A stretch of 64,000 bases of DNA from Croceifilum oryzae. Lineage in GTDB: Bacteria; Bacillota; Bacilli; Thermoactinomycetales; Thermoactinomycetaceae. Shown here one piece after another: positions 26,369 through 38,800 of the stretch; position 1 is the stretch's first letter, and each line of letters opens with the position of its first letter. The stretch lies in NCBI RefSeq assembly GCF_030814315.1, contig NZ_JAUSUV010000014.1:1-64000 (forward strand). The letters run 5' to 3'. The position numbers and the translations under genes are program-made. Below the pieces are notes generated by a model. That model saw only the letters and a program-made list of their open reading frames with translations, was not told the origin of the DNA and searched no databases.

Positions 26369-29300
26369 ATGAGCGACATTATCGATATATACGGACTATC
26401 TCCTCTACAAAAAGGGATGTTGTTCCACACTCTATACGACCAAGAAGATGATCATTCCTTTTCCTACATAGTACAAGTAGGCTTCTTACTCGGTGGTCGA
26501 TTAGAGGTAGATACCTTTGAAAAAGCTTGGACACACGTCATGAACCATCACGAAATCCTGCGTTCTGTATTCGTATGGGAAGAAGTAGACCAGCCCTTAC
26601 AAGCTGTTTACCAAAGTCTCCCGTTATCTATTCACCGTAAAGACTGGAGTTCTCTTCCACCTGAAAAGAGAGAGAAGAAACTGAGTCAGTTTTTGACTGA
26701 AGATCGGAGACAAGGATTTTCGTTAGACGAAGCACCGTTAATGAGGATTACGGCAATTAAAGAAGCAGAAGAAGAGACGAGAATCATTTGGACCCATCAT
26801 CATATATTGTTGGATGGCTGGAGTGTCTCACTTGTTATGAGCGAAGTGATGGAAGTTTATCTCAAGTTAATAAAAGGAGAGACGCTCGATCATTCTAAGC
26901 CTCTACCTTATAAGAGATATATCCAATGGATAAATAAACAAGATCGAAAAAAAGCAGAACAGTTTTGGACCGAAGAATTAAAAGGATTCCATGCACCAAC
27001 ACCGTTGGCAATGGAACGAAGTGATCACGGTCAAGCACAAGGTTATCAAGAAAATGTATACCAGTTATCAGAGGAACGATCAGAAACGTTGCAAGAGTGG
27101 GCGCGAACAAATCAGCTAACGTTAAATACGTTAGTACAGGGAGCTTGGGCCTACTTGATGAGCCGGTATAGCGGTGAAAATGACATCGTATTTGGTGTGA
27201 CCAGCTCTGGACGTCCTACTGAATTGGTAGGTGCAGAGAAAATGGTGGGTTTATTTATCAATACACTGCCTACTCGTATTCGCTTATCAAATGAGGGGTC
27301 TGTAGTAGATTGGCTTCATCAGATTCAGATGAAAGAAATGGACCGGAGACAGTATGAGTATAATTCGTTAGTCGATATTCAGGGATGGAGCGAAGTACCA
27401 AGGAATAGTGCTTTATTTCATACCTTGTATATTTTCGAAAATTATCCAGTTCAAGGAGCACTAGATGCCGATTTACGATTACTCGATGCTCAAAGTGCAG
27501 AACAAACCAACTATCCTTTGACATTGATTGCTATGCCTGGGAGACAGATTACGTTGAAGCTAATGTATGACCGGCATTATTTTGATGGAGAAATCATTCA
27601 GCGAATTCAAGGTCATTTAGCGGAAGTATTGATCCAGATGACGAAAAGCTCAGATGTAACGCTATCTGAGGTTACTCATCTGACGATGGAAGAGCAGACG
27701 CAACTTCTGGAGAAATGGAATGATACAGGAATTGACTATTCATCTGAGCACATGATTCATACGTTATTTGAGCAACAAGTGGAGAAGACGCCGGAAGCTA
27801 TTGCGGTTATGCATGAAGGTGAAAGGCTTACCTATCAAGAGCTAAACGAGCGAGCTAACCAGCTAGCCCACTATTTGCAAAAGTGTGGTGTAGGTCAAGA
27901 TTCTTTAGTTGGAGTCTATATGGATCGGTCCTTAGATATGATGGTGGGATTACTAGGGATTCTAAAGTCAGGAGCGGCCTATGTTCCACTCGATCCTACC
28001 TATCCGGAAAGCCGGCTACGCTATATAGTCGAAGATGCCGGGATTGAAGTACTACTGACGCAAGAAAAGTTAGAAAAAATAGATACATATAAACAAATCA
28101 AAACAATCTGTATGGATCAAGATCGTGTTGCCATTGCGCAAGAAGCATTCATTGCATGTTCAAGTATCGTGACAGGAAAAGATTTAGCTTATGTTATCTA
28201 TACATCTGGATCCACAGGAAATCCAAAGGGGGTCATGATCGAGCATCATTCAGTGGTTAATTATCTGGAATGGATGCAAAATCAATACCCACTCACTGAA
28301 AAAGACGTCGTTTTACAGAAAACACCAATCTCCTTTGACGTCTCTGTGTGGGAGTTGTTTTGGAGCTTAGGTGTCGGGGCGGCTGTATCGATCCTTCCTC
28401 CGGGTGGTGAGAAGGATCCTTCGATCATAGCAGAAGTGATAGAGCAACACCGAGTTACTGTTGTTCAGTTTGTTCCGTCGATGTTATCGATTTTCTTAGA
28501 TCATTTCGATCATAGTGAGCTGAAACCAAAGCTAGCATCTGTGTGCCATGTATTTTCCGGTGGGGAAGAGCTTAGTTCTGGATTGGTTAAGAGATTTCAA
28601 CAGTACTGGGATCAAGATGGACAAGTGAAGTTGACTAACTTCTATGGTCCGACAGAAGCAACTATTTATGTGAATGCATTTGATTGCGAACCGAATCAAT
28701 CATTTGTGTCAATTGGGCATCCGATTCAAAATACTCAGCTGTATGTATTCGATGAAAATGAGCGTTTGCAATCGATCGGGATTGCAGGTGAGTTATACAT
28801 CGGGGGTGCAGGCTTAGCACGAGGCTACTTGAACCGACCTGACCTCACGGCGGAGCGCTTTGTTCCACATCCGTTTCACATCGGAGAGAGATTATATCGA
28901 ACTGGGGATCTGGTGAGGTATCTAGCTGACGGTAGTTTGGAATTTATCGGTCGAATGGATCATCAGGTAAAAGTGCGTGGTTTCCGGATTGAACTGGGAG
29001 AGATTGAGGCGACTTTGGAAAAAAATCCATCGATTAAAGAGGCTGTCGTGATAGTGAGAGAAGACCGACCGGGTGATCAACGCTTGATAGCGTATGTGAT
29101 TAACAACGGGGATACTCAGCATTGGCGGGAGTCTCTGAAGACAGAGTTACCAAATCACATGATTCCATCACATCTCGTGGAATTGGAATCTTTTCCACTT
29201 ACGCCGAATGGAAAAACGGATCGCAAAGCCTTACCAGCACCGGAACAACAGCTTACAAGGGATTATCACGTCGAGCCACGTACGACAACAGAAGCGTTGA

Positions 29301-32300
29301 TCGCCTCTATTTGGAGTCAAGTATTGGGGATTGAAAATGTGGGCGTTCATGACTCTTTCTTTGAACGGGGTGGACATTCACTACTCGCTACTCAAGTGAT
29401 CTCTCGATTGCAAGAAGCATTCCAGATGAAGATTCCGTTACGTGAGCTTTTTAGATACGAAACCGTGGAAGCCTTGGCAGAGCGATTGGACCAGTTGCGT
29501 AAAGGTGATGCGAAACGCGAGGTTCTACCCCTTGTACCAATGGAACGGAGCGAATCGATTCCACTATCCTATGCACAACAGCGCCTATGGTTTATGGACC
29601 AGTTAGCGCCAAATAGTGCGATGTATAACATCCATGCCGCATGTCGTCTGACCGGAAAATGGTCGTTGGAGGCATTGGAGACGAGCTGGAATGAGTTGAT
29701 CGAGCGTCACGAATCATTGCGGACGGTGATGGGGGGGCATGAAGGCAAGCCGATTCAACAAATTCAGAAGCATGTTTTTAGAGTTCTTCCGCAGATGGAT
29801 CTAACAATGCTCTCGTTAGAAGATCGAGAAAGAGAGACAAAGCGCCTTATCCAAAGAGAAGCAGAGGAACCATTTCATTTGGGACAAGGTCCTCTCTTTC
29901 GAGCACAACTCTTGAAAACAGATCAAGAGGAATGGATACTCCTCTGTACGATGCATCATATTATTTCAGATGGATGGTCCATGGGCATTTTGCTCGAAGA
30001 ATGGATGGCTTTGTATGAAGAAGTGCTACATGGAAAGCCGGCGGAGCTTACGAAGTTACCAGTCCAATATGCGGACTTTTCTCTATGGCAACAAGAGTGG
30101 CTGAATGAGGAAGAGCTGGATCAACACATTCAATATTGGAAAGAAGAATTGTCTGGTGAGTTACCAGTCTTGCAATTACCGATGGATCGTCCACGTCCTG
30201 CTGTGCAAACCCACCATGGTGCAGTTCATTCTGTAGTGTTGTCGAATTCCGTATTAGAAAGCCTCAAGGAGTTAAGTAGGCGAGAAGGATCTACTTTGTT
30301 TATGACCTTGATGGCAGGGTATCAAGGCTTCCTGTCACGTTATACGGGTCAAGATGACATCCTAGTAGGAAGCCCGATTGCGAACCGAAACGTGAAAGAG
30401 ATTGAGGGATTGATTGGTTTTTTTGCCAATACGTTGGTTTATCGGGCGGATTTCAGTGAAGATCTGACATTTCAAGAGCTATTATCGCAGGTACGTAAAA
30501 AAGCGTTACAAGCATACGAGTATCAGGATATTCCATTTGAAAAAGTGGTAGAGGTGGTAAAGCCGGACCGGAATACCAGTCATTCGCCTATTTTTCAAAC
30601 GATGTTTACCTTACAAAATACAAAGCAAGAGTTTCCTCTGCAATCTGACAGAAGCATGGAGTTGATGGAAAGTCATACCTCGGTTTCCAAATTTGATTTG
30701 AGTCTGTTTGCATCGGAGACGGCGGATGGATTAGGTCTTACTTTTGAATATAATACTGATTTATTTAATGAGACTACCATTGAACGAATGGCGGCTCATT
30801 TTGAACAGTGGTTGGTTGGCATCGTAGCACAACCTAAGGATTCTCTATCAAAGCTAAATATGTTGTCAGAAGCAGAGCATAAACAGCTACTTGTGGAATG
30901 GAATGATACAAGTGTCGAGGGTCTACGTGGAGGCACGATTCACGCATGGTTTGAGGAGCAAGTGGCGAAAACACCGGAAGCAATCGCGGTGGTGTGTGAA
31001 AAAGAAACCCTCACATACCGAGAATTAAACGAACGCTCCAATCAATTGGCACATTATCTTCAGAAGAAGGGTGTGGGATGTGAGTCGTTGGTAGGGATTA
31101 GTGTTTCGCGTTCATCGGAGATGGTTGTGGGACTCTTAGGGATTATGAAAGCCGGCGGGGCATATGTTCCGATTGATCCTTCGTATCCGGAGAGTCGGCT
31201 ACGGTATATATTGTCGGATGCTCGTATCGAAGTGCTGATAACAGAAGAAGCGTTGCAACAAAAAATGATGTTACCTGAATCGGTTGAGATGGTTTGTATC
31301 GATCGAGATCGAGCGATGATCGCCCAAGAAAAAACGACTTCCTGTATGAGTGAAGTGACGAGCGATCACTTAGCTTACATTATCTATACCTCTGGATCTA
31401 CAGGTAATCCTAAGGGAGTAATGATCGAGCATCGGAGTACCCTTTCGATGATCCATTGGGCGCATCAAACTTACTCGATGCAGGAATTAGCAGGAGTGCT
31501 GGCTTCTACTTCTCTATCTTTCGATCTATCTGTTTTCGAGGTATGTGTCCCCTTGACGATGGGTGGCAAGGTAATCGTTGCAGAAAATGCTCTTCATGTG
31601 GATAAGCTGTCTGCGCAGAATGTGACGTTGATTAATACGGTACCATCTGCTGCGAAGGAATTGGTTCGTGCTAAGACCATTCCTTCTTCGGTAACAGTGG
31701 TCAATTTGGCAGGAGAGCCATTACCACAGTTACTCGTGCAGGGCTTGTATGAAGAAGGCTCAATTGAGAAGGTATACAACTTATACGGTCCATCTGAAGA
31801 TACGACTTATTCGACCTATATGAAACTAGAAAAAGGCAACAAGTACCTAGTACCCCCAATTGGTAGACCGATCTCGAATACCGAAGCATATGTGCTTAGT
31901 ACTGGTGGGCAAATGGTTCCGATCGGTGTGGTGGGTGAGCTTTATATTGGCGGATCTGGTTTGGCACGTGGTTACTTAAACCGTCCTGATCTAACCAACG
32001 AGCGCTTTATCCCGCATCCGTTTCAAGAAGGAAAGCGTGTGTACCGAACGGGAGACCTAGTGAGATATCTACCAGATGGGAATTTGGAGTACCTCGGCCG
32101 GATTGACCATCAAGTGAAGGTTCGTGGATTCCGGATTGAGCTAGGAGAGATCGAAGCAACACTGCAAAGTCATCCATCCGTTCGCGAAGTTTTGGTGATG
32201 GTGCGTGAGGATCAACCGGGTGATCAACGTTTGGTTGCGTATGTAGTTGGTGAAGGAAAGGTTCAGGAGTGGCGAGAGTATCTCAAGACCCGTTTACCCA

Positions 32301-32830
32301 ATTATATGGTTCCAGCTCATTTCGTTGAACTAGAAGTGTTCCCTCTGACACCAAATGGGAAGATTGATCGGAAATCTTTACCTGTACCAGACCGTAAGGA
32401 AACAAAGGGAGTTTATGTTGCCCCTCGTACGGAGACGGAAGAAGCGATTGTGACTATATGGAATCAAGTTTTGGGCATGGAACAGATTGGCATTCATGAT
32501 TCGTTCTTTGAATTGGGTGGGCATTCACTGCTTGCTACACAAGCGGTTTCGAATCTAAAAGAATTCTTTGGCGTTGAACTACCTCTGCACGATTTATTTA
32601 CGTATACAACTGTGCAGGAATTGGCAGAACGAATGGACCAGCTATGTGCTAATCGAGAAGAGCAAGTACAGGGCGATCATGTTAGTTTGCAAGATTATAT
32701 TCAACAAGAAGTAGCTGCGGCTCGTGATGAAGACTTACTTGAGTTGCTTAAGCAATTGGAAGAGTTATCAGATGAAGAGACACAAGATATATTCGAAAGC
32801 AGCTTAGTCGGGGAAGGTGTAAAAAAATGA
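26369..32830 (+). CDS. NRPS 2: C-A-T-C-A-T (modules 2 and 3)
   Basis: A 2153-aa synthetase starting at the ATG behind AAGAAGGTG; the open frame begins at 26321. The first condensation domain (IYGLSPLQKGMLFHTL, HHILLDGW near 146) is of the D-L type, which fits the E domain ending NRPS 1. Module 2 adenylation (TSGSTGNPKG near 612) reads DVWQFGFIYK, serine-like but not a code I can assign. T1 has GGHSLLATQ near 1001. Module 3 has an L-L condensation domain (HHIISDGWS near 1197), an adenylation domain with code DLFNNALTYK, read as alanine, and T2 near 2050. The C-terminal 70 residues are acidic and helical (LLELLKQLEELSDEE), a likely docking segment to NRPS 3, whose start codon overlaps this stop by 4 bases. 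Confidence 0.93.
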   Translation: MSDIIDIYGLSPLQKGMLFHTLYDQEDDHSFSYIVQVGFLLGGRLEVDTFEKAWTHVMNHHEILRSVFVWEEVDQPLQAVYQSLPLSIHRKDWSSLPPEKREKKLSQFLTEDRRQGFSLDEAPLMRITAIKEAEEETRIIWTHHHILLDGWSVSLVMSEVMEVYLKLIKGETLDHSKPLPYKRYIQWINKQDRKKAEQFWTEELKGFHAPTPLAMERSDHGQAQGYQENVYQLSEERSETLQEWARTNQLTLNTLVQGAWAYLMSRYSGENDIVFGVTSSGRPTELVGAEKMVGLFINTLPTRIRLSNEGSVVDWLHQIQMKEMDRRQYEYNSLVDIQGWSEVPRNSALFHTLYIFENYPVQGALDADLRLLDAQSAEQTNYPLTLIAMPGRQITLKLMYDRHYFDGEIIQRIQGHLAEVLIQMTKSSDVTLSEVTHLTMEEQTQLLEKWNDTGIDYSSEHMIHTLFEQQVEKTPEAIAVMHEGERLTYQELNERANQLAHYLQKCGVGQDSLVGVYMDRSLDMMVGLLGILKSGAAYVPLDPTYPESRLRYIVEDAGIEVLLTQEKLEKIDTYKQIKTICMDQDRVAIAQEAFIACSSIVTGKDLAYVIYTSGSTGNPKGVMIEHHSVVNYLEWMQNQYPLTEKDVVLQKTPISFDVSVWELFWSLGVGAAVSILPPGGEKDPSIIAEVIEQHRVTVVQFVPSMLSIFLDHFDHSELKPKLASVCHVFSGGEELSSGLVKRFQQYWDQDGQVKLTNFYGPTEATIYVNAFDCEPNQSFVSIGHPIQNTQLYVFDENERLQSIGIAGELYIGGAGLARGYLNRPDLTAERFVPHPFHIGERLYRTGDLVRYLADGSLEFIGRMDHQVKVRGFRIELGEIEATLEKNPSIKEAVVIVREDRPGDQRLIAYVINNGDTQHWRESLKTELPNHMIPSHLVELESFPLTPNGKTDRKALPAPEQQLTRDYHVEPRTTTEALIASIWSQVLGIENVGVHDSFFERGGHSLLATQVISRLQEAFQMKIPLRELFRYETVEALAERLDQLRKGDAKREVLPLVPMERSESIPLSYAQQRLWFMDQLAPNSAMYNIHAACRLTGKWSLEALETSWNELIERHESLRTVMGGHEGKPIQQIQKHVFRVLPQMDLTMLSLEDRERETKRLIQREAEEPFHLGQGPLFRAQLLKTDQEEWILLCTMHHIISDGWSMGILLEEWMALYEEVLHGKPAELTKLPVQYADFSLWQQEWLNEEELDQHIQYWKEELSGELPVLQLPMDRPRPAVQTHHGAVHSVVLSNSVLESLKELSRREGSTLFMTLMAGYQGFLSRYTGQDDILVGSPIANRNVKEIEGLIGFFANTLVYRADFSEDLTFQELLSQVRKKALQAYEYQDIPFEKVVEVVKPDRNTSHSPIFQTMFTLQNTKQEFPLQSDRSMELMESHTSVSKFDLSLFASETADGLGLTFEYNTDLFNETTIERMAAHFEQWLVGIVAQPKDSLSKLNMLSEAEHKQLLVEWNDTSVEGLRGGTIHAWFEEQVAKTPEAIAVVCEKETLTYRELNERSNQLAHYLQKKGVGCESLVGISVSRSSEMVVGLLGIMKAGGAYVPIDPSYPESRLRYILSDARIEVLITEEALQQKMMLPESVEMVCIDRDRAMIAQEKTTSCMSEVTSDHLAYIIYTSGSTGNPKGVMIEHRSTLSMIHWAHQTYSMQELAGVLASTSLSFDLSVFEVCVPLTMGGKVIVAENALHVDKLSAQNVTLINTVPSAAKELVRAKTIPSSVTVVNLAGEPLPQLLVQGLYEEGSIEKVYNLYGPSEDTTYSTYMKLEKGNKYLVPPIGRPISNTEAYVLSTGGQMVPIGVVGELYIGGSGLARGYLNRPDLTNERFIPHPFQEGKRVYRTGDLVRYLPDGNLEYLGRIDHQVKVRGFRIELGEIEATLQSHPSVREVLVMVREDQPGDQRLVAYVVGEGKVQEWREYLKTRLPNYMVPAHFVELEVFPLTPNGKIDRKSLPVPDRKETKGVYVAPRTETEEAIVTIWNQVLGMEQIGIHDSFFELGGHSLLATQAVSNLKEFFGVELPLHDLFTYTTVQELAERMDQLCANREEQVQGDHVSLQDYIQQEVAAARDEDLLELLKQLEELSDEETQDIFESSLVGEGVKK

Positions 32831-35800
32831 GAAGTGATTTACTGGCGAAGTTAAGTTCGCTTTCTCCTGAGAAAAGAGAGTGGCTTCAGAAGCAGATGCA
32901 AAAAAAGGAGAAGAAAGAGTCGCTTCCGTTGTCCTATGCGCAACAGCGCTTGTGGTTTATGGACCAATTTCATCCAAATAGTTCCCTCTATAACATCCCA
33001 ACCGTTTGGCGTTTAAGAGGAAACTGGGTACCTGAAGTATTAGAGAGAAGCTTCAATCGACTTGTGGAGCGTCATGATTCTCTTCGCACGGTTTTTAAGG
33101 AAGTGGAGGATCAACCTGTACAGCATGTTGTGGAGTTTACTCCTCAAAAACGATCAGTAGAAGATTGTTCTCATCTCTCATTGGAAGAGAAAGAAAAAGA
33201 GTTAGAGAGTTTGATTTCTAGAGAAGCGAAGGATCCGTTTGATTTAGTGAACGGTCCTTTGATTCGGAATCGACTGGTTCAAGTAGAGCAAGGGGAATGG
33301 TTATTACTATGTACGATGCATCATATTATTTCGGATGCGTGGTCCATCGGTATCCTGATTCAAGAATGGCTCGCCTTTTACGAAGAGGAGGCGAGCGGAA
33401 GTCCAGCTGGACTAAGTCCACTAGTGATTCAATATTCAGATTATGCAAAATGGCAGAAGAAGTGGTTGCAAGGTGAAGTATTGGATCGGCAACTTACGTA
33501 TTGGCAGGAAGAGTTGTCTGGCGAACTTCCGATCCTACAACTACCAATGGATCGACCACGGCCAGCTATGCAGACGTATGATGGAGATACATATCGTGTG
33601 ATTTTGCCTCATACAAAGCTAGATTTGTTGAAGGCAGTAAGCAAACAAGAAGGATCAACGTTGTTTATGACTCTAATGGCTGCCTATCAAAGTTTTCTCG
33701 CTCGCTATACAGGGCAGGAAGATATTCTCGTTGGAAGTCCAATTGCGAACCGAAATCATAAAGGAGTAGAAGGGTTAATTGGCTTCTTTGTAAATACGTT
33801 GGTTTATCGGGCAGATCTGAGTGGAGCGCCTACATTCCGTGAGATTTTGTCTCAGGTTAAGAAAAAAGCGCTTAAAGCGTACGATCATCAAGATGTTCCG
33901 TTTGAGAAAGTAGTAGAAGCGTTGCAACCCGAACGGAGTACGAGTCACTCGCCAATCTTCCAGACGATGTTAACGCTACAAAATACGAAACCAGAACGAA
34001 TCGAGTTGTCTGGTAGAAGCTTGGAAATGATCGAAAGCAGTTTATCCATTGCAAAATTTGATCTCAGTTTAACGGCGTATGAGGTAGAAGAAGGTTTATT
34101 CATTTCATTCGAATACAATACCGATCTATTTGACACTAGCACGATTACACGTATGGCAGGACACTTTGAAAATTGGTTAAGCGAAATTGCTCAGCATCCG
34201 GATGAATCGTTTACCAAGCTGACCATGCTATCGGATATCGAAAAGAAGCAATTGATGGAAGAGTGGAACGATACCGGTGTGGCGTATGGTCATGAGTATA
34301 TGATTCATGAACTGTTTGAGGAGCAGGTTGCACGTACACCCGAAGCAGTGGCAATCGTGCATGAAGGTGGGCAATTAACTTATCAAGAGTTGAACGAGAA
34401 AGCAAACCAAGTGGCGCATTATTTACAAAAACGAGGTGTCGGACCGGAGTCGTTGGTTGGGATTTGTGTTGAGCGTTCACCGGAGATGATGATTGGGCTG
34501 TTCGGGATTTTGAAAGCCGGCGGGGCTTATGTTCCGTTAGATCCAGGGTATCCTGAAATTCGCTTGAGATATATTTTGCAAAACTCACAGATCGAGGTGA
34601 TTCTAACCAAGGAAGCGCTCATGAGCTGGCTACCTGATGACATTCAAGCCATTTGTTTGGATCGGGATCAAGAAACGATTGCACAAGAGAGTTGCTTGTC
34701 ACCTGTGAGTGATGTGACGGCAAATAACTTGGCTTATATCATTTACACCTCAGGCTCAACAGGGAATCCAAAGGGCGTCATGATTGAGCATCACTCGGTC
34801 ATCAACCGGATACAGTGGATGCAAAAAGGCTATCCATTATCAGCGCAGGATACAATTCTGCAAAAAACACCTTTTTCATTTGATGTTTCAGTTTGGGAAT
34901 TATTTTGGTGGTCATGGGTTGGAGCACGTGTTAGTTTGCTTCCACCGGGTGGCGAGAAGGATCCTGCTATGATTGAGGAGTTTATCGAGCGACATCGTGT
35001 GACGACCATGCACTTTGTGCCGTCGATGTTATCTACGTTCTTGGATTATATGGAGAGATCCAAAGCAATGAAGGACGTATCATCCCTGCAGCAGGTTTTC
35101 ACGAGCGGAGAAGCGTTAAACACAGAACAGGCTCGTCGATTTAAGGATGAGTTTTATGATCCTCAGCAAACAAAATTGATTAACTTATACGGTCCTACGG
35201 AAGCGACTGTGGATGTTACGTATTATGATTGCAAACTAGAAAAAGAACCGACGTTGATTCCGATTGGTCGTCCGATCGATAATACCGAGTTATATGTATT
35301 GGATCAAAACCAGCAGGTGGTGCCGATTGGAGTGGCTGGGGAGTTGTATCTCGGCGGAGTAGGTTTGGCGCGTGGGTACTTTAACCGTCCGGACCTGACG
35401 GCAGAACGTTTTATTCCACATCCGTTTAAGGAAGGCGAGCGACTCTATCGGACAGGAGACTTAGCGCGATATCTGGTTGATCGCAATGTGGAGTATATCG
35501 GAAGAATCGATAACCAAGTGAAGATTAGAGGATTCCGGATTGAGCTAGGTGAGATTGAAGCCATCTTGCATGATCATTCGTCTGTGAAAGAAGCACTCGT
35601 GTTGGTGAGGGAAGATCAACCTGGGGATAAGAGATTAGTTGCTTACGTGGTAGGCGAAGGAAGTATTGGCGCATGGCGAGATCATCTTAAGTCGCAACTG
35701 CCTAACTATATGGTTCCAGCCCATTTTGTAGAGCTGGATGAAATGCCGCTTACTCCAAATGGCAAGATTGATCGTAAAGCGCTACCAAAACCAGTTGGAC

Positions 35801-38800
35801 AATCGGTAAGCGAAGATATGGTTTTACCACGAACACCGGCAGAAGAACTCGTTGCTTCGGTTTGGAGTCAAGTGTTGGGAGTAGAAGGGATTAGTGTTTA
35901 TGATTCATTCTTCGAACGTGGCGGTCATTCATTACTTGCTACTCAAGTGGTTTCGCGCTTACAAGAAGCTTTCCAAATCGAGATACCTCTACGAGAACTG
36001 TTTGAGTATTCAACAGTAGAGGCCTTAGCGAAGCGACTCGATCAGTTGCGCCAAGGAGATAGAAAACGTGAGATTCCACCACTCATGCCAGTGGAGCGTG
36101 GCGAAACCTCTTCTCTCTCCTATGCACAACAGCGTCTATGGTTTGTCGACCAATTTATGCCGAATAGTACACTCTACAATATGCCGATGGTATGCCGTCT
36201 TACTGGGAATTGGATGCCGGAAGCATTGGAGCGGGGGTGGAATCAACTAATCGAGCGTCATGAATCTCTGCGGACCGTATTCCGTGAAGTGGAAGGTCAT
36301 CCTGTACAACAGATTCAACCGTATGCTTTCCGCGTCCTTCCTCATATGGATCTAACGAAGCTGTCTCCAGAGGAGCGAGAAGCAGAAGTGAAGTGTTTGA
36401 TCCAGAAAGAAACAAAAGTGCCATTTGATCTAGCAGAGGGCCCATTACTTCGGGGAACTATCTTACGTGTAGGTGAAGAGGAATGGATTCTACTCTGTAC
36501 GCTACATCATATTGTTTCCGATGGCTGGTCGATGGGAGTCCTGCTTCAAGAATGGATGGCTTTTTATGAAGAAGCGACGGATGGAAAGGTAGCAGAACTG
36601 GAACCACTTCCAATCCAATATGCAGATTTTGCACAGTGGCAAAAGGGCTGGTTGAAGGAAGAAGTGCTGCAGCAACAGGTCCAATATTGGAAAGAAGAAT
36701 TGTCTGGCGAGCTTCCAGTACTACAACTTCCAATGGATCGTCCACGCCCTGCGATGCAAACGCATAATGGATCGACTCATACAGTTGTGTTGCCACATTC
36801 GTTACGCGACAAGCTGAATGAACTGAGTCGTCAAGAAGGATCAACGCTGTTTATGACCTTATTGGCTGGATATCAAAGCTTCCTTTCTCGTTATACCGGT
36901 CAAGAAGATATCGTAGTTGGAAGCCCGATTGCGAACCGGAATTACAGAGAAATTGAGGGATTAATTGGCTTCTTCGTCAATACATTGGTTTACCGAGCAG
37001 ATCTAAGTGGCGCACCAACCTTCCAAGATCTCCTGTCCCAAGTGAGACAAAAGGCTTTGAAAGCGTACGAGTATCAAGATATTCCATTTGAAAAAGTGGT
37101 TGAAGCGGTGCAACCGGAGCGGAGTACGAGTCACTCACCTATCTTCCAAACGATGTTCATCTTGCAAAATATGAAACAAGAGTTTCCAGTTCGTTCTGGT
37201 AGAAGGATTGCAATGGTTGACAGTGATAATCCAATTGCCAAATTTGACTTGAGCTTGATGGCTACTGAGACAGAAGAAGGATTAAGTATATCCTTCGAAT
37301 ACAATACCGATTTATTTGATGTGACCACAATTGAACGGATGGCTGGCCATTTTGAGAATTGGTTACATGAAGTTTCACACCAGCCACAAAAGCCGCTACA
37401 TAGTCTAAATATGCTATCGGAAGCAGAACGCGAACGATTACTGAATACGTGGAATGATACTGCGATGGAAATGTCGCAAACAGGACTTATTTGTGACGAA
37501 ATCGAAACACAAGTAGCTAAGCGTCCAGATGCGATTGCAATCGTGGATCAGACGAGAGAATGGACCTACGCTGAACTGGATGCACAGGCTAATCAGTTGG
37601 CGCATGTGTTACAGCGAAAAGGCGTTGCTCCGGAATCCGTTGTAGGTGTTTATATGTCGCGATCGGCTGAGCTTATGGCCAGTCTAGTCGGTATCTTAAA
37701 AGCAGGTGGGGCGTACGTCGTACTAGATCCGTTGTATCCAACGTCACGATTGCAGTACATGATTGAGGATGCAGGGATCCAAATCGTAGTGACGACAGCA
37801 GGGCAAGAAAGTTTGTCTGAACAGGTCGACACGGTACGATTCGAAGAGTTGTCCGGTGAAAGTGAGGTAGCGCCAGAACGTGATGTGAAGCCTGAGAATT
37901 TGGCTTATATCGTCTATACTTCTGGCTCCACAGGGAAACCAAAAGGTGTCATGATCGAATATCGTTCCTTAATGAATATGGTGTATTGGCATCAAGAAGC
38001 GTACCAAATTACGGGTGAGGATCGTGCTACCCAGATCGCAGGGATTGCCTTTGACTCAGCTGTTCAGGAAATATGGCCTTATCTTACAGCAGGGGCAGCG
38101 CTCTATCTAACAACCGAAGAACTACGGGTTAATCCAGAAGCATTACGAGATTGGATCGTTGATTCTGGTATCACAGCTAGTTTTGCGCCTACGCCGATTT
38201 TGGAAAGACTTTTAAAATGTTCTTGGCCAGCAAAAGCGGATCTCCGTTTCATTACGACAGGAGGAGATCAGTTAACACAGTTTCCAACGGAACAAATTCC
38301 ATTTGCGGTGATTAATCAGTACGGTCCATCGGAAAATACGGTTGTGTCGACAGATTGCTATGTGCCTGTAGGGTTGACAACAGGTACCCCAACGATTGGT
38401 CGTCCGATTGCGAACACAGAAGTATATGTGTTGGATACTCATCTCGAGCCTGTTCCAGTAGGAGTAATCGGGGACCTATATCTGGGTGGAAAGAGCTTGG
38501 CTCGTGGTTATGCCAATCGTCCTGAACTGACAGAGGAAAAATTTATTCCGCATCCATTTAAGGAAGGCGAGCGTCTCTATTACACAGGGGATAAGGCAAG
38601 TTATCTTGCTAATGGTGAACTTCAATTTCATGGTCGGATGGATGACCAAGTTAAAATTCGTGGTTTTCGCATTGAATTGGGAGAAGTGGAAGCGACCTTG
38701 CAAGCACACTCAGCTGTAAAAGAAGCTGTGGTACTCGTGAGAGAAGATCAACCAGGCGATAAGCGATTAGTTGCGTATGTTGTTGGCGAGGGAAGTGTTG

